Assembly (NCBI RefSeq): GCF_002099425.1
Contig: NW_018344001.1
Location: 7,955,001-8,019,000 of the forward strand
Length of the DNA stretch: 64,000 bases
Origin: Phascolarctos cinereus
Lineage: Eukaryota; Chordata; Mammalia; Diprotodontia; Phascolarctidae
Reading direction: 5' to 3'
Part shown: in pieces, positions 19,446 through 30,579 of the stretch
Numbering within the stretch: the stretch's first letter is position 1
How the letters are laid out: each line of letters opens with the position of its first letter
Translations under genes and position numbers: made by a program
Notes under the pieces: model-generated
What the model was told of the DNA's origin: nothing
Seen by the model: only the letters and a program-made list of their open reading frames with translations
Database searches by the model: none

Positions 19446-19605
19446 GATCTGCTAGCTGAGGGGGAAACAATTCTGTCTCTTTAATAAGCATTTTTAAATA
19501 AATCCTGATGAATATCAGAGGAAGAACACCATGAATGCAGACTATTCTGATGCGGTTTTATTCAGACTCAGTTACATCAGGCATCTAGGAGGATGGGTGG
19601 CTCAG
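19446..19605 (+). repeat. Inverted duplication, arm 2
   Basis: Partner of 17177-17336. Its last 14-15 bases (GATGGGTGGCTCAG) are also the first bases of the SINE at 19591, so the duplicated block includes the start of that SINE. Confidence 0.85.
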
Positions 19606-19852
19606 TGGATAAAGTGCTAGGCCTGGAGTCAGGAAAACCTGAGTTCAAATCTAGCTTTAGACACTTGCTAGCTGTGTGAGCCTGGGCAAGTCATTTTACC
19701 TTTCTCTTTTTCAGGTTCTTCATCTGAAAAATGGGGAGGATAATGGCACCTACCGCCAAAGGTTGTTGTGAAGATCAAGAGATGATATTTACAAAGTGCT
19801 TTGCAAACCTTAAGGTGCTCTGTAAAATTTATTTTGATTTATCAACAATCAC
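19591..19852 (+). mobile_element. MIR-like CORE-SINE
   Basis: GGCCTGGAGTCAGGAAAACC, GAGTTCAAATCTAGC, AAAATGGGGAGGATAATGGC, GTGCTTTGCAAACCTTAAGG. Confidence 0.87.
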
Positions 19853-19861
19853 TTCCAAATG

Positions 19862-20118
19862 CTTTTGAGTTTAAATTTTTTTTCCCCCTTCTTCCCCACC
19901 TCCCTCAAGATGGCATACAATCTGATGTAGGCTATACATATACATTCCTATTAAACATATTTTCACATTAGTGATGTTGTAAGTAAGAACTGGAACCAAT
20001 AAGAGGAACCACCAGAAAGAGGAAACAAAACTCAACAGAAAAAAAAATAACAAATAGGATGCTTCGATCTGCATTCAAACTCCATAGTTCTTTCTTTGGA
20101 TGTTGATTATAAATGCTA
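19862..20118 (-). mobile_element. L1 3' end fragment
   Basis: The marsupial-type L1 3' end in reverse: a T-run, CTCAAGATGGCATACAATCT, GATGTAGGCTATACATATAC, GCTTCGATCTGCATTCAAAC, CTTTCTTTGGATGTTGA. The same end occurs at 22185, 25987 and 26755. Confidence 0.78.
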
Positions 20119-20130
20119 CCTATAATTATA

Positions 20131-20370
20131 AGGGGGCAACTAGGTGGCACAGATAGAGTGCCAGGTCTGGAGTTCAAATCTGGCCTCAGATACTTACTAG
20201 CTGTGTGAACCTGTGCAGGTCACTTCACCCTGTTTGCCTCAGTTTTCTCATCAGTAAAATGAGCTGGAGAAAGAAACAGCAAGCCACTCCAGTATCTTTG
20301 CCAAGAAAACCCCAAATTGGGTCACAAAGAGTTGGATATTATTGAAAACAACTGAACAAGACCATAAGAC
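20131..20370 (+). mobile_element. tRNA-headed SINE with RTE-like tail
   Basis: GGGGGCAACTAGGTGGCACA start, TCAGTAAAATGAGCTGGAGA, CCAAGAAAACCCCAAATTGG, end ACAACTGAACAAG. Confidence 0.88.
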
Positions 20371-20394
20371 AGTACCAAGTGGATGGACTCAAGT

Positions 20395-20985
20395 CATCTG
20401 GTTTGAGTGAACCACATCCTTCCATAATCAAAGAACTGGCAAACAGGATTGCTAAATCATTGTCAGTGATGTCGGAAAAATTGTGGTAAATAGATGAGGA
20501 AGCACAAAACTAGAGAAAGGCAAATCGCCAGTTTAAAAAAAAAGCGGGGGGAGGGAAGAATGCAATCCACCAACTCCAGGCTTGTGAGCTCGACCTCAAT
20601 TCCTGGACCATTCTAGAACATTAAAGCGTCCCTCTGGAAGAGGAAGTGGCAATTACAAAGAGCCAGCACGACATCTTCAAAGGCAGGTCCCGCCAGAACA
20701 ACCTTATTTCTTTTTTGATGTGATGACTAAATGAGCTGATCAACTGTAGAGATAGTTGACCTAGATTTGAACCAAGTATTTCATAAAGTAGCTCATGCTA
20801 TTCTTACAGAAAAAGTAGAACTGTGTAGATGAGAGGATAAGGAATTCGATGGTTTTGCAGATGGTTGGATGGCTGGCCTCAAAAAGTAGTCATTAATAAC
20901 ACAATGGCAACCAGGCAAGAAATCTCCAGTGGAAGGCCCCAGGCATCTGTGCTCGGTCTTATACTGTTTAATCTTTTTATCCTAC
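20395..20985 (+). mobile_element. CR1/L3-like LINE, reverse-transcriptase region
   Basis: GTCCCGCCAGAACAACCTTA, CTAGATTTGAACCAAGTATT, CATGCTATTCTTACAGAAAA, GCAGATGGTTGGATGGCTGG, AGGCATCTGTGCTCGGTCTT. The order matches the antisense copy at 51840. Confidence 0.8.
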
Positions 20986-21280
20986 CTCAGACTCTTAATA
21001 TGTGGGTGACTTGGACAGTCACCTACCTTCCCTGGGTATCCATTTCCTCATCTAAAAATTAGGGTTTGCCATTTCTTTTTCCAGATCATTTTACAGATGA
21101 GGAAACTGAAGCAAACAGGGGTGACTCGCCCAGTGCCACACTGCTAGTAAGTGTCTGAGACTGGACTTGAACTCAGGTCTTCCTGACCCCAGGCACTCTA
21201 TCTACTGTGCCACCCAGCTGTCCCCAGGGATTGGGACTAGATGACCTCTGAAGTCCCTTTGGGCTCTAGATACATGATCA
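20985..21280 (+). mobile_element. SINE remnant with a second SINE inside it
   Basis: The outer plus-strand SINE is 20985-21063 and 21227-21280 (tail TTGGGACTAGATGACCTCTG). The inner reverse SINE is 21064-21226 (CATTTTACAGATGAGGAAAC, CTGTGCCACCCAGCTGTCCC). Confidence 0.75.
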
Positions 21281-21284
21281 ATGA

Positions 21285-21785
21285 CCTGGATGCTGACGTT
21301 GGCAAGGATGATGCGCTCATTGAATCTGCAAGCATTCATACTCTACTGCAGACAGCACAACTCCAATGGGCTGGCCGCGTTGTTCACATGTCAAATGTGT
21401 GCTTGCCTAAAGGACTATTTTACAGAGAACTCATACAAAGCAAGTGCTCACACGGAGGTCAGAAGTGATACAAGGACACTCTCAAGGTCTCTCTGAAGAA
21501 CTCTGGAATTGAATGGGCCACATGGGAGACACCGCCCAGCATGGCTTGCCAGGATCAGAGAAGGCACTGTGTTCTACAAGTGAAGCAGAATCGTCGTAGC
21601 TCAAAAGAAATGTGAGATGCACAAATTCAGAGACATGTCCACTCCAAATGTTCATGTGGACTCTCTGTGCCGAACCAATGGTAAAGCCTTCCAAGCTCTA
21701 TCAGCCACAGTCAGGCACACTGTACCTTGACTCCAACATGGTGGTGGTGTTTGGTCCTTTCAGAGAATGAAGGACAACAACCACC
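21285..21785 (+). mobile_element. LINE-type ORF end, decayed
   Basis: The translation LQTAQLQWAGRVVHMSN and CLPKGLFYREL is the widespread non-LTR retrotransposon phrase (QLRWAGHV.RM....P K..LYGEL) found just past the reverse transcriptase. A further frame has YKDTLK.SLK..GI.W. Several frames are needed, so it is not a gene. The clade is unknown. Confidence 0.65.
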
Positions 21786-22094
21786 CAGCCAACCAATAAT
21801 CAGCTCTCTGGGAAACATTTCATTTGAATTATTAACCATTTCTTAAGTCTAGGCAATCAAAAACAAATAAAGGAAGCCTAGATTTTTAGCATTGGCCAAT
21901 TTCCAAGGTATAAGTGTACACTCTGAGAATTTAGCAAATCAACTGCAAAGGTCTGAGCTGGCCCCAGCACCGCCCCCCCCCCACCCCGTTCCAGGTGTAC
22001 AAAAGTGGAACGAAGTAGAAGGTGGTAGCATCTCCCTCACTGTATGTATATTGTCGATCTGAGGCTGGAGGACAACTTGCCAGATGTATTACAC

Positions 22095-22178
22095 TGAGGA
22101 TTCCTATCAGGTATGGGTTGGAGTGGATGGTCACTAATGTCCCTACCAACTATAGAATTCTACAATTATGTGATTTAT
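22095..22178 (+). mobile_element. CR1/L3-like 3' end scrap
   Basis: GTATGGGTTGGAGTGGATGG, ATGTCCCTACCAACTATAGA, ATTCTACAATTATGTG. Confidence 0.55.
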
Positions 22179-22184
22179 AAAACC

Positions 22185-22345
22185 CATACAATTTTTGAAA
22201 TTTTATTATTTATTTTTCACATGCTTTTTTTTGGTTTGAGGTCCAAATTCTCTCTCTCCCTCCAGCTCCTCCCCCTACCTATTGAGAAGGCAAGCAGTAT
22301 CGATTATACATGTGAACTCGTGTAAAAATCTATTTCCATATTAGC
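22185..22345 (-). mobile_element. L1 3' end fragment
   Basis: Reverse L1 3' end: CTCCCTCCAGCTCCTCCCCC, GAGAAGGCAAGCAGTATCGA, TTATACATGTGAACTCGTG. Confidence 0.55.
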
Positions 22346-22572
22346 CATGAAGAACCCATCCAATTTCAGGCCTTCTTGATTGCTTGGTCCACTTTCACAC
22401 TAATGAAATCAAGGAGACTTTAGGTGCTGTTGTACAATGTAGTAAGAATGTGAAAAATGATATTAGGAAAATGCTTTTGGGCAACAGGCTAAAAAACTGT
22501 TGAGTCAGCTCTTCTTGGGAATCTGTTTCCAGGTCAATGCTGCTAAATTCTTCCTGGTTCATTTCTCAGTTC

Positions 22573-22745
22573 ATCCATTCATCCACCCATCCATTCATTC
22601 ACTCATTCATTCATTCATCAACAATTTATTAAATGCCTACAATGTGCAAAGTACTGAAGATACAAAGACAAAAGCGAAAGTCCCTGCCTTCTGATGGGAT
22701 AAAGGGAGGATAAAACACATGTCAACACAATAAACAAATTAAATA
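22573..22745 (+). repeat. ATCC/ATTC tract and old unclassified repeat
   Basis: CATCCACCCATCCATTCATT tract (22573-22618), then CAACAATTTATTAAATGCCT, ACAATGTGCAAAGTACTGAA, GTCCCTGCCTTCTGATGGGA. Confidence 0.6.
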
Positions 22746-23011
22746 CAAGTAATTCCAAGCATTATTTTTTTCATTTCCCATATATTTGAAATGTCAAAAA
22801 ATTTTTTTAGAAACAATGATCATGCTGGCACTGGTGGTGGAAGAGTCAATGTGTGAGGAGGTCTGGGGGAACCATGAGAGCTCGCTATCTTGTAAATAAA
22901 GTGTCTGCCTGTTTGTTTATGTCCTTGTGAAAGTTTCAATAAATACACAAAAATCTTTGGCTTCCACACCAGAATCCAATTACAAATTGTAATTTTTATA
23001 CTACTTTTTTA

Positions 23012-23166
23012 TTTCTTTATTTGCTTTTTGGTGGGGCAATCAGGTGAAGTGACTTGCCCAGGGTCACACAGCTAGTAAGTGTCAAGTGTCAGAGGCCAGA
23101 TCTGAACTAAGGCCCTCCTGACGCCACGGCTGGAGCTCTATCCACTGCGTCACCTAGCTGCCCCTT
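23012..23166 (-). mobile_element. SINE1-like element, reverse
   Basis: GGGGCAATCAGGTGAAGTGA, CTTGCCCAGGGTCACACAGC, CACTGCGTCACCTAGCTGCC. A clear target duplication is not seen. Confidence 0.88.
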
Positions 23167-23489
23167 TCGTACCATTTTTGCCACCGCTTTGCCTGCTCAT
23201 ACAGACAAATCTGATACCACGCTAATCTCAACATGTTTTCTTCATCTTCCCTATTTCAATAGAGCCCTTTCCTGAAATTCAGCTTCAGGAAGCTCTGGTT
23301 GCAAGATTACTATTTAAAACAGTAAACATCTTTTACTAGCTCACCTCTGAGTCATTTGTTTCTTCTAATACTAGAGTATGACTTTTAAGAAGGAAAAAAA
23401 ACTATTCAAAAGTGGAAATACATACATATGAAAATTTTTATTATTTAGGACCATATCTTTTTCTAAGTTTTAGAAATGATGAATGCATA

Positions 23490-23540
<51 letters not shown>
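23490..23540. repeat. (CA)n microsatellite
   Basis: About 25 pure CA units; GU-repeat in RAVER2 sense RNA. Confidence 0.97.
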
Positions 23541-23544
<4 letters not shown>

Positions 23545-23547
23545 CAT

Positions 23548-23620
23548 GCCTCAGCATCTAGCATGACACATAGCACATAGCAGGCCCTTAATAAATACCT
23601 GCTGACTGAGTGATTGAATA
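23548..23620 (+). repeat. L2/MIR-type 3' tail fragment
   Basis: CACATAGCACATAGCAGGCC then CTTAATAAATACCTGCTGAC. Confidence 0.65.
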
Positions 23621-23719
23621 AATTAAAATAAGGAATCCCAGAGTAACTTGAGGAAGGAGAAGGTCCCATCTCTCAGGGAAGGTCACAAAGACATGCCATC
23701 TGAGCAAAGCATTTAATGA

Positions 23720-24180
23720 AGGCCAATAAATCAACAAGGACTTATTTGACAAGTACTACGTGCTAGGCCCTGGGCCCTGGGCTGGGTGTCACAGATACAA
23801 AGACAAAACTAAAACGGCCTCTGACTTCAATGAATTGCCATCCTAGGGAGAGATGATATGTATATGTAAAAGTCGATGCAAAAGGGATAGAAGATAACCT
23901 AAAAGGGAAGGTACCAGCTGCTGATGGAGGGGGGGGTGTAGGGTGACCACTGAGGGTCATGCAGAAACCAGGAATAAGGACTGAAGGGGCTGAGTGAAGG
24001 AGGCAGTGAATTCTAGGCCCAAGCAATGGTTTGTGAGAGTCCAAGGGCACAGGTGATGAAACGGTGCATTCAGGGAACAGCTGATAGTTCAGGTGGGCTG
24101 GAAGAGACACTAGGCAGAGAGGAATAATGTGAAATAAATCTGGAAAGGCAGGTGGAAGCCAGATTATGAATGGGCTTTAA
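23720..24180 (+). repeat. Long old interspersed repeat, unclassified
   Basis: AATAAATCAACAAGGACTTA, CTACGTGCTAGGCCCTGG, CAGTGAATTCTAGGCCCAAG, GATTATGAATGGGCTTTAAA. Same family and order as 27990 and 40862. Confidence 0.6.
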
Positions 24181-24289
24181 ATATCTCTCACAACCTTTCT
24201 TCCTTCCATCTCCTTTCTACTCCCACTGCCAAGAACCTAGAGAGGTGTCTAGTACAACCTACCTGGGTTTTGCAATAGCATCTTTTTGT

Positions 24290-26560
24290 AATTAAATAAA
24301 GCAATGTATTTTTCTACATCATCATAATTTCCCCAGTCTTTCCCTCTTCACCTCCCCCTCTCAGGAGCCATCTCACGTAATACATGATATTTTTAATGAC
24401 AAAACAAGAAACAGAGGAAAATAATACAACTGATCAAAACATTGAAAAAGCCTGAGAACATGTGCAAAGCACAACACTTGTGAATCCTGCACCTCTGGAA
24501 AAGGGCGGGCAGGCAGGGGCAGAGTTGGGTGCTTTTACCTCTTCTTTGAGCCATGGGTATTCTTGGTAATTCTGTAGCATTGTTTTGTGGTTTTGTCTTT
24601 CTGTTACATCGTCGTAGTCATTGTATATATTATTCTTTTGGTTCTGCCTACTTCACTCTCCATTAGTTCGTGCAGCTCTTCCCAACGCTTCTCTGTTTTC
24701 ATTACGCACACCATTTCTTATAACACAGAAATATTCCATGACATGCATATCCCACAATTTGGCTAGCCATTCCCTAAGTGACGGGCATCTACTTAGTTTT
24801 CAATTCTTTGCTATCACAAAAAAGCACCAGCACATTTTGGTGTCTATGGGGCGATTCTTCTCATCAATGGCCTCCTTGGAGTATAAGTGATGGAATCTCT
24901 GGGTATGAACACTTTAGCCACCTTATCTGCATAACTGCTTTCCAAAACAGCTGCACCAATTCACAGTTCCCCCAGCAATGCACCAGCATGCCTATCTTCC
25001 CATAACTGTTTAGCATGGACTATTCCCAAATTTTGTCATTTTTGCCAATTTGCAGAGTGTGATGTGAAACCCAAGTAATTCTGATTTGTATTTCTCTTAT
25101 TATTAGTAATTTAGAGCATTCTTTTATGTGGTTGTCAATACTGTGTAATTCTTTTGAAACTGTTCATATCCATTTATCTTTGGAGAATGGCTTTTGGTCT
25201 TCTATTTGTCTATTAATTGTTTATGTATCTTGGATACTACACCTTATCAGAGAAATCTGATTCAAAGATTTTTCCTCGTTATTATCCTAAGTGCATTAAT
25301 TTTATTTGTACAGAAGCTTTTCAATTTCATGTAATCAAAGTTATCTATTTTATGTTCTGTAATAACCGCCATCCTTGGCTTGGTTAAGAATCCATCTCTT
25401 ACCCACAGCTATAAGAGAATATGATCTCCTTCTCCTCTAATTTTTAATAAGCCACTTAATGTTTTGTGGAACATGGCATAAGGTGTTGGTCTAAGCCTAA
25501 TTTCTGCCAGATTGCTTCCTAGATTTCCCAATACTTTTTTTTTTCAACTAGAGAGTTCGTTCTAAGTAATTTGTGTTTTCCAGTTTATTATGCTCCATTT
25601 TTTTCTGATTCTCCCTTGCCTAGTCTGGTCCATTGATCTCTCTATTTTTACCCAATGCCAGATGGTTTTGATGACTGCTTTTTAATAATGCATTTTAAGG
25701 TCTGGAAATACTATTTCCCCCATGTCTCTACCTACCTACCTCTGGAAGTACTATTTCCTACTTATGTCTTTACTTCATTCATTACTTCCCTTGATATTTT
25801 GGATATTTTATTTTTCCAAATAAATTTTATTATGTTATAGTTCTGTAAGGTATCCACCTGATAAGAGACTGTTACAGCATTAAAACGACAAATTAATTTT
25901 GATAGTATTGTCACTTTTATTATATTGACACAGCTCAGCTATGAGCATTGAATATTCCTCCAGATATTTCACTTCTTTGTTATTTCATTTTTTTCTCAAT
26001 TACACGTAAACAAAAATTAAACATCCTTTTTTAAAAAAATTTGAGTTCGTGTTCTATCTGTCCCTCCCTCACCTCTCCTCTTCTTGTGAAGGTAAGCAAT
26101 TTGATGTACATTACACATGTGCAGTTATGCAAAACCCTTAATATCAGCCATGCTGCAAAAGAAAACACAGGTCGAAAAAACCCCACCAAAAACAAAACCC
26201 AGAATAACAAGGAAAGTTTTAAAAGTATGCTTCAATCTGCATTCAGATTCCATCAGTTCTTTCTCTGGAGGTGGACAGCATTTTTCATCATAAATCCTTT
26301 GGAATGATCTTGGATCATTGTATTGCAGGGAACAGCTGTCATTCACAGTTTATCACTGTACAATATTGCTGTTACTATGTACAACAGTCTTCTGGTTCTG
26401 TTATTTCTTTAAGTATAATTTTGTGTGCTTTAGTTGGTTTATTCCCCAGATACTTTATACTCAATTTGTAGATATTTGGAATGGGATTTCCCTTTCCTCT
26501 TGAATTAGAAATGCTGCTGATTTTTGAGTTTGTATTTTAAAGCCAACAATTCTACTATTA
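24290..26560 (-). mobile_element. L1 LINE, 3' end to ORF2, with a nested L1 insertion
   Basis: Reverse L1 order: 3' end with CCTCCCCCTCTCAGGAGCCA; CCTAAGTGACGGGCATCTAC; AATTCTGATTTGTATTTCTC; ACAGAAGCTTTTCAATTTCA; CTAGTCTGGTCCATTGATCT; TGAGCATTGAATATTCCTCC; then, past the insert at 25987-26398, AGTTGGTTTATTCCCCAGAT. Many stops. It lies in RAVER2 sense direction. Confidence 0.82.
25987..26398 (-). mobile_element. L1 3' end fragment inserted in an older L1
   Basis: It has the same 3' end as 19862 (GCTTCAATCTGCATTCAGAT, GGAATGATCTTGGATCATTG). It is flanked by the 9-bp direct repeat TGTTATTTC (25978-25986 and 26399-26407), and the host L1 resumes after it. Confidence 0.8.
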
Positions 26561-26754
26561 AAAGGGTGGCAGGAATAGGAAAGAGAGAGAGCTCTCATCT
26601 CCTGATCTGTCAGAAGAGAAAAGAAACAGGACAGAGAGAACAGAACTCCAGACCTCCTGCTCTCCTGACTACTATTTAATGAGAACGAGCTGTTACTCAG
26701 CTCTCCAGTTTGGCTGCAAAGGAAGAGAGAGCCAAAGTGACACAAGAATACTTA

Positions 26755-27074
26755 TTTTTTTTTAAGAAAATCCTTTTTTTTGCAAATTTTTAGAACATTT
26801 TTAAGGTTTGGGGTTCCAAATTATACCCCTCCCTCCTTCCTCTCCTCCTCCCTGAGATGGTAAACAATCAGATATAGGTTGGACACATGTAATCATGTAT
26901 TAGTAATTTTGTACAAGAAGACTCAAATAAAAAAAATGAAAGAAAGTGAAAAACAGCACGCCTCAGTCCGCATTCAGTCAATATCAGTTCTTTGTCCTGA
27001 GGTGGACAGTATGCTTCATCCTTAGTCCTTTGAGATGATCTTGGATCACTGCATTTCTGAGAATGGCCAAGTCT
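26755..27074 (-). mobile_element. L1 3' end fragment with 11-bp target duplication
   Basis: A T-run, CTGAGATGGTAAACAATCAG, ATATAGGTTGGACACATGTA, GATGATCTTGGATCACTGCA. The flanks 26744-26754 and 27075-27085 are both AAGAATACTTA. Confidence 0.85.
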
Positions 27075-27521
27075 AAGAATACTTACTACTTTGAGCCCCA
27101 CCAACCAACTGCAGCTAAAGCCTCAGTTTCTCCTCCTGCCTATGAGAGGCAATAGCTTATCTCTCCCTTTCAGATCTCTGTCAGATAAAAAGGTTGGTGG
27201 GGCTACTCTTCCTTTTTCCAAGGGACAAATCAGTTTAGAATCAAAAGAGTTCTGCCTTCTTCCTAAGAGAAAGTTACCTCCTTCTCAATGAAGGCAATCT
27301 AACTGAGTTGATCAGGGCCCATTATCCTTGATGGAACTGAATGAATTCTTTTTGCCTCCCCATGCTCTTGATTCGATCAGCTAGAAGGTAACTAATCAGT
27401 TGTTAATTTCATTGCTGACAAGAAAGGCTAAGCAGGCAGGTATGCCTTCAAAAGCTCCCTATTATCTTCCATATCTATAATATGACACTGTCCTGCCTTT
27501 GCAGGCAAATCACAGGATCTA

Positions 27522-27714
27522 AGAATGACAGCTGGGAGAGATGCTAGAGGCTACTGAGTAGAATCCCCTCATTGTACAGATGAAGAAACTGAGGCACAGC
27601 CAGATTAAGTGAATTGCCCAGGGTCACCAAGCTACTAAGTCTCTGAGGCAGGATTTGAACTCAGGTCTTCCTGAAGGCCAGTCCAGTGCTCTACCTGCCC
27701 CACTACCTAGTTTG
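27522..27714 (-). mobile_element. MIR-like CORE-SINE, reverse
   Basis: CCCCTCATTGTACAGATGAA, GAAACTGAGGCACAGCC, GGATTTGAACTCAGGTCTTC. Confidence 0.8.
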
Positions 27715-27989
27715 GGGTGCCTCCATGGTTTTGCTCATGTTCTTTCTTATTCCTAAACTGCCCACTTGATAAAGGTTATTAATATTATTATTTTGCAATC
27801 AAGAAAACTGGCCTCAGAATATATTGGCACTGGCAAATTACTATGAGAAGAGATAAACAGAATAAGGAAAAGGGTTATATTGCCAAGGCATTAATTGTCA
27901 GCAGGAACTCATGAGTCTGGGGCTGTTGGCACCCAAAGTGGGAACCCGGCCATTATTTCACCAGCGATTTAAGAGTTGCAATTCTGCTG

Positions 27990-28540
27990 AAACAAACAAT
28001 CCTTCCTTAAATGTCTTCTACGTGTATGCGAGGCCCTGTGCTTCCTCTGGGACTAAAAACATGAAAACAAAAGAGGAAGGCAGACCCTGCCCACAGGGAG
28101 CATCTAATCTGTTCAATGGTAGATCCAACATAAACTTGAAAACCAAATAGTCAGAATCAAGAAAGACTTCCCATTGTGGCATCAGAGCTGAGCGTTGGAG
28201 GGACCTAGGAATCACAAGAAGTGATGAAGGAAGGAAGGAATTCTAGGCAGTGGGGCCAGTCAGTACAAAAGTGCAGAGACACAGAACAACACCAAGTTTA
28301 GGGGAATGGCTACCGTCCGGTTTGCCTGGAACATGGAGAAAAGTAAGAGGCAGCCTGTGGAGGCTGCAAAAGTAAGTCTGAAGGGTCTGCGCTTCAACCT
28401 AGAGGAAACAGAGAGCTAGCGAATATTTTTGAGTGAGGGAGCAACATGGCCAGCCTTGTGACTAAATAATATGAATTTGGCAGCTGTGTGGAGGATAGAA
28501 GGGAGAGGAGGAGAGATATGAAAGAGGGAGAAGAATAAGG
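27990..28540 (+). repeat. Long old interspersed repeat, unclassified
   Basis: AAATGTCTTCTACGTGTATG, GGAATTCTAGGCAGTGGGGC, CAGTACAAAAGTGCAGAGAC, GAGCAACATGGCCAGCCTTG. Parallel to 23720 and 40862. Confidence 0.6.
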
Positions 28541-28559
28541 AGGTTATTAATCCAACAGT

Positions 28560-29760
28560 CATTAATGGAGACAATGAATATAGCAAAGTCGCAGGACACA
28601 TGATTAATTTACAAAAATCATTTGAAGTTTTATTAACGAGAAACAAATGTCATGGAAATATTTTTTAAAAACTCATTTAAAACAAAATCCATCATATATT
28701 TGGAAATTAATGCCTAAAAATACACCATCCCTACATAAGATAACTTTAAAGCTGTAATGACTGAAAGAAAGGAAGATCTAACACCTGGAGGGACAATCAA
28801 TGATCATGGGTCGGTTAGATTAACATTGTAAAAAATAACAAGTCTCTAAATTAATTTATATGTTTAATGAAATGTTGACCAAAATATCAAGGGGTTCTTT
28901 ACAGAACTGGCTAAAATCATAATGAAATTTAAAAAGTAAAACAGTAAACATTATCAAGGAGCATGTTGGGAAACAAACAAGCTATCAACAAGGTCATTCA
29001 CTCCTAAACTTTAAAACCTACTATATAGCAGTTATTATGAAAACCATCCAATACTAGACAAAAGTTAGATCAATGGAATAGAGTATCTGTTCAACCAAAT
29101 GTATGCAAAAAGTTCATTTTTGATAAATCAAAAGAAAATGAAACTAGGAAAGTATTTGAGAAAATTGATTAGCAATTTAGTAGGAAATGGATTTAGATCA
29201 TCATACTGCACTATATGCTTTGGTCCATAAAAAAGTAACTTATAAAAGATTAAAATGATGAAAAAAAGAAATGAGGTGCTTAGTGAAATTTTGGAAGGAA
29301 AATAATTTTTCCTCTATTCAACAAAGAGTTATTATGGACAAGACAGATACGCTTGACAATATTATTTTTTAAAATTTTTAGATAACAAAACCAACATAAT
29401 TGAATAAAAACAATATATTGGGGAAAACAGGTTGAACATGAAGGATAAGAAATTGAAATCTAAAATACATAAGAAATGGTTTTAAAATGTACAAAGGCAA
29501 CGTGAGGTCCATGATGGACAACTGATCAAAGGTCGTGAACAATTTTCAAAAAAGGAAACAAAAATTATAACTAACTACTTGAAAAAATACTCATTCGCAT
29601 GAATGATAAGGCACATGTGAAGGAAAACAACTTTGTAGTACTCCTTCATACCAGTTGCATTGGCAAAAATAATTCTAAGCAACAAAACTCAATACTAGCT
29701 AGGCTCTGGAAAAGCAGTTGCACATCCTCTGCTGGTGGAATGGAGTGGTATGGAACAGAT
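28560..29760 (+). mobile_element. L1 LINE, ORF2 end to 3' region
   Basis: L1 order: AATTTACAAAAATCATTTGA, TTTATATGTTTAATGAAATG, AAACCTACTATATAGCAGTT, AGACAAAAGTTAGATCAATG, AGTTATTATGGACAAGACAG, GACAACTGATCAAAGGTCGT, TGCTGGTGGAATGG. Many stops; opposite to RAVER2. Confidence 0.8.
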
Positions 29761-29764
29761 GAAT

Positions 29765-30100
29765 AAAAAATAATTTATTAAGCACTGACTATGGAGCAAA
29801 TAGTAAATGCTGGGGATACATATACAAAAAACAGAAAGTGCTTGATCTTACAAGAAGCTTACCTTCTAAAAGGGGAAAATGACACATAGAGAGAAGGAGG
29901 GGTCAGGGAGAAATGGTAAATGGAGTCACACACAAAGTGATGGACAGTTCTTTCCAGGAAGGGTAGCACTGATTTGACTTTTGGCATCTGAGGTAGAGGT
30001 GGAAAGAGGATTTGGGGGGTGGCACTGGGTGAGAGCTGGATAACAGATGTAGAGTCAGAAGATCCAGCACAGCTGCCCAAAAGGAAAACCATCAAACTGA
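29765..30100 (+). repeat. Old interspersed repeat, unclassified
   Basis: AAAAATAATTTATTAAGCAC, ACAAGAAGCTTACCTTCTAA and a body similar to 4460. Confidence 0.5.
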
Positions 30101-30514
30101 AGTGACTGAAAACTGGTAAAATAGTTTTTGTCACTTTGCCGGTCTGTGTACTGGCAGATTTGTCATCAAAACATTTTGTAACGCTGACACTGTTGTCATG
30201 GCATTATGTTACTTCCACATTTGTCTTCAGTTATCTGTTTTCTGCCTTCTATTTTTCATATATAAAAAAAATCTCCATTGGCTAGTAAGTTTCCTGTACA
30301 GCCATGCTGGCCTCCGTCCACCTTTCCCTCCTCAGCATTATATGGGACTGAGTTGCCCAGATTTTGCTGTTTCTAGCCTCCTATTCCTCTTAAGTCAACT
30401 ATCTTTTTAGATTTTCAGTGTATGGGATCCCACCTAGTCTATTTTAGAAATTTGCTTTCCTAGAATCTAGTGTACAGTGTAGACTATGTTTGGCATCATC
30501 ACACCTCTGGCCCA

Positions 30515-30528
30515 AACACACACACACA

Positions 30529-30577
<49 letters not shown>
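30515..30577. repeat. (CA)n microsatellite
   Basis: About 30 CA units with one TA interruption; GU-repeat in RAVER2 sense RNA. Confidence 0.97.
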
Positions 30578-30579
<2 letters not shown>

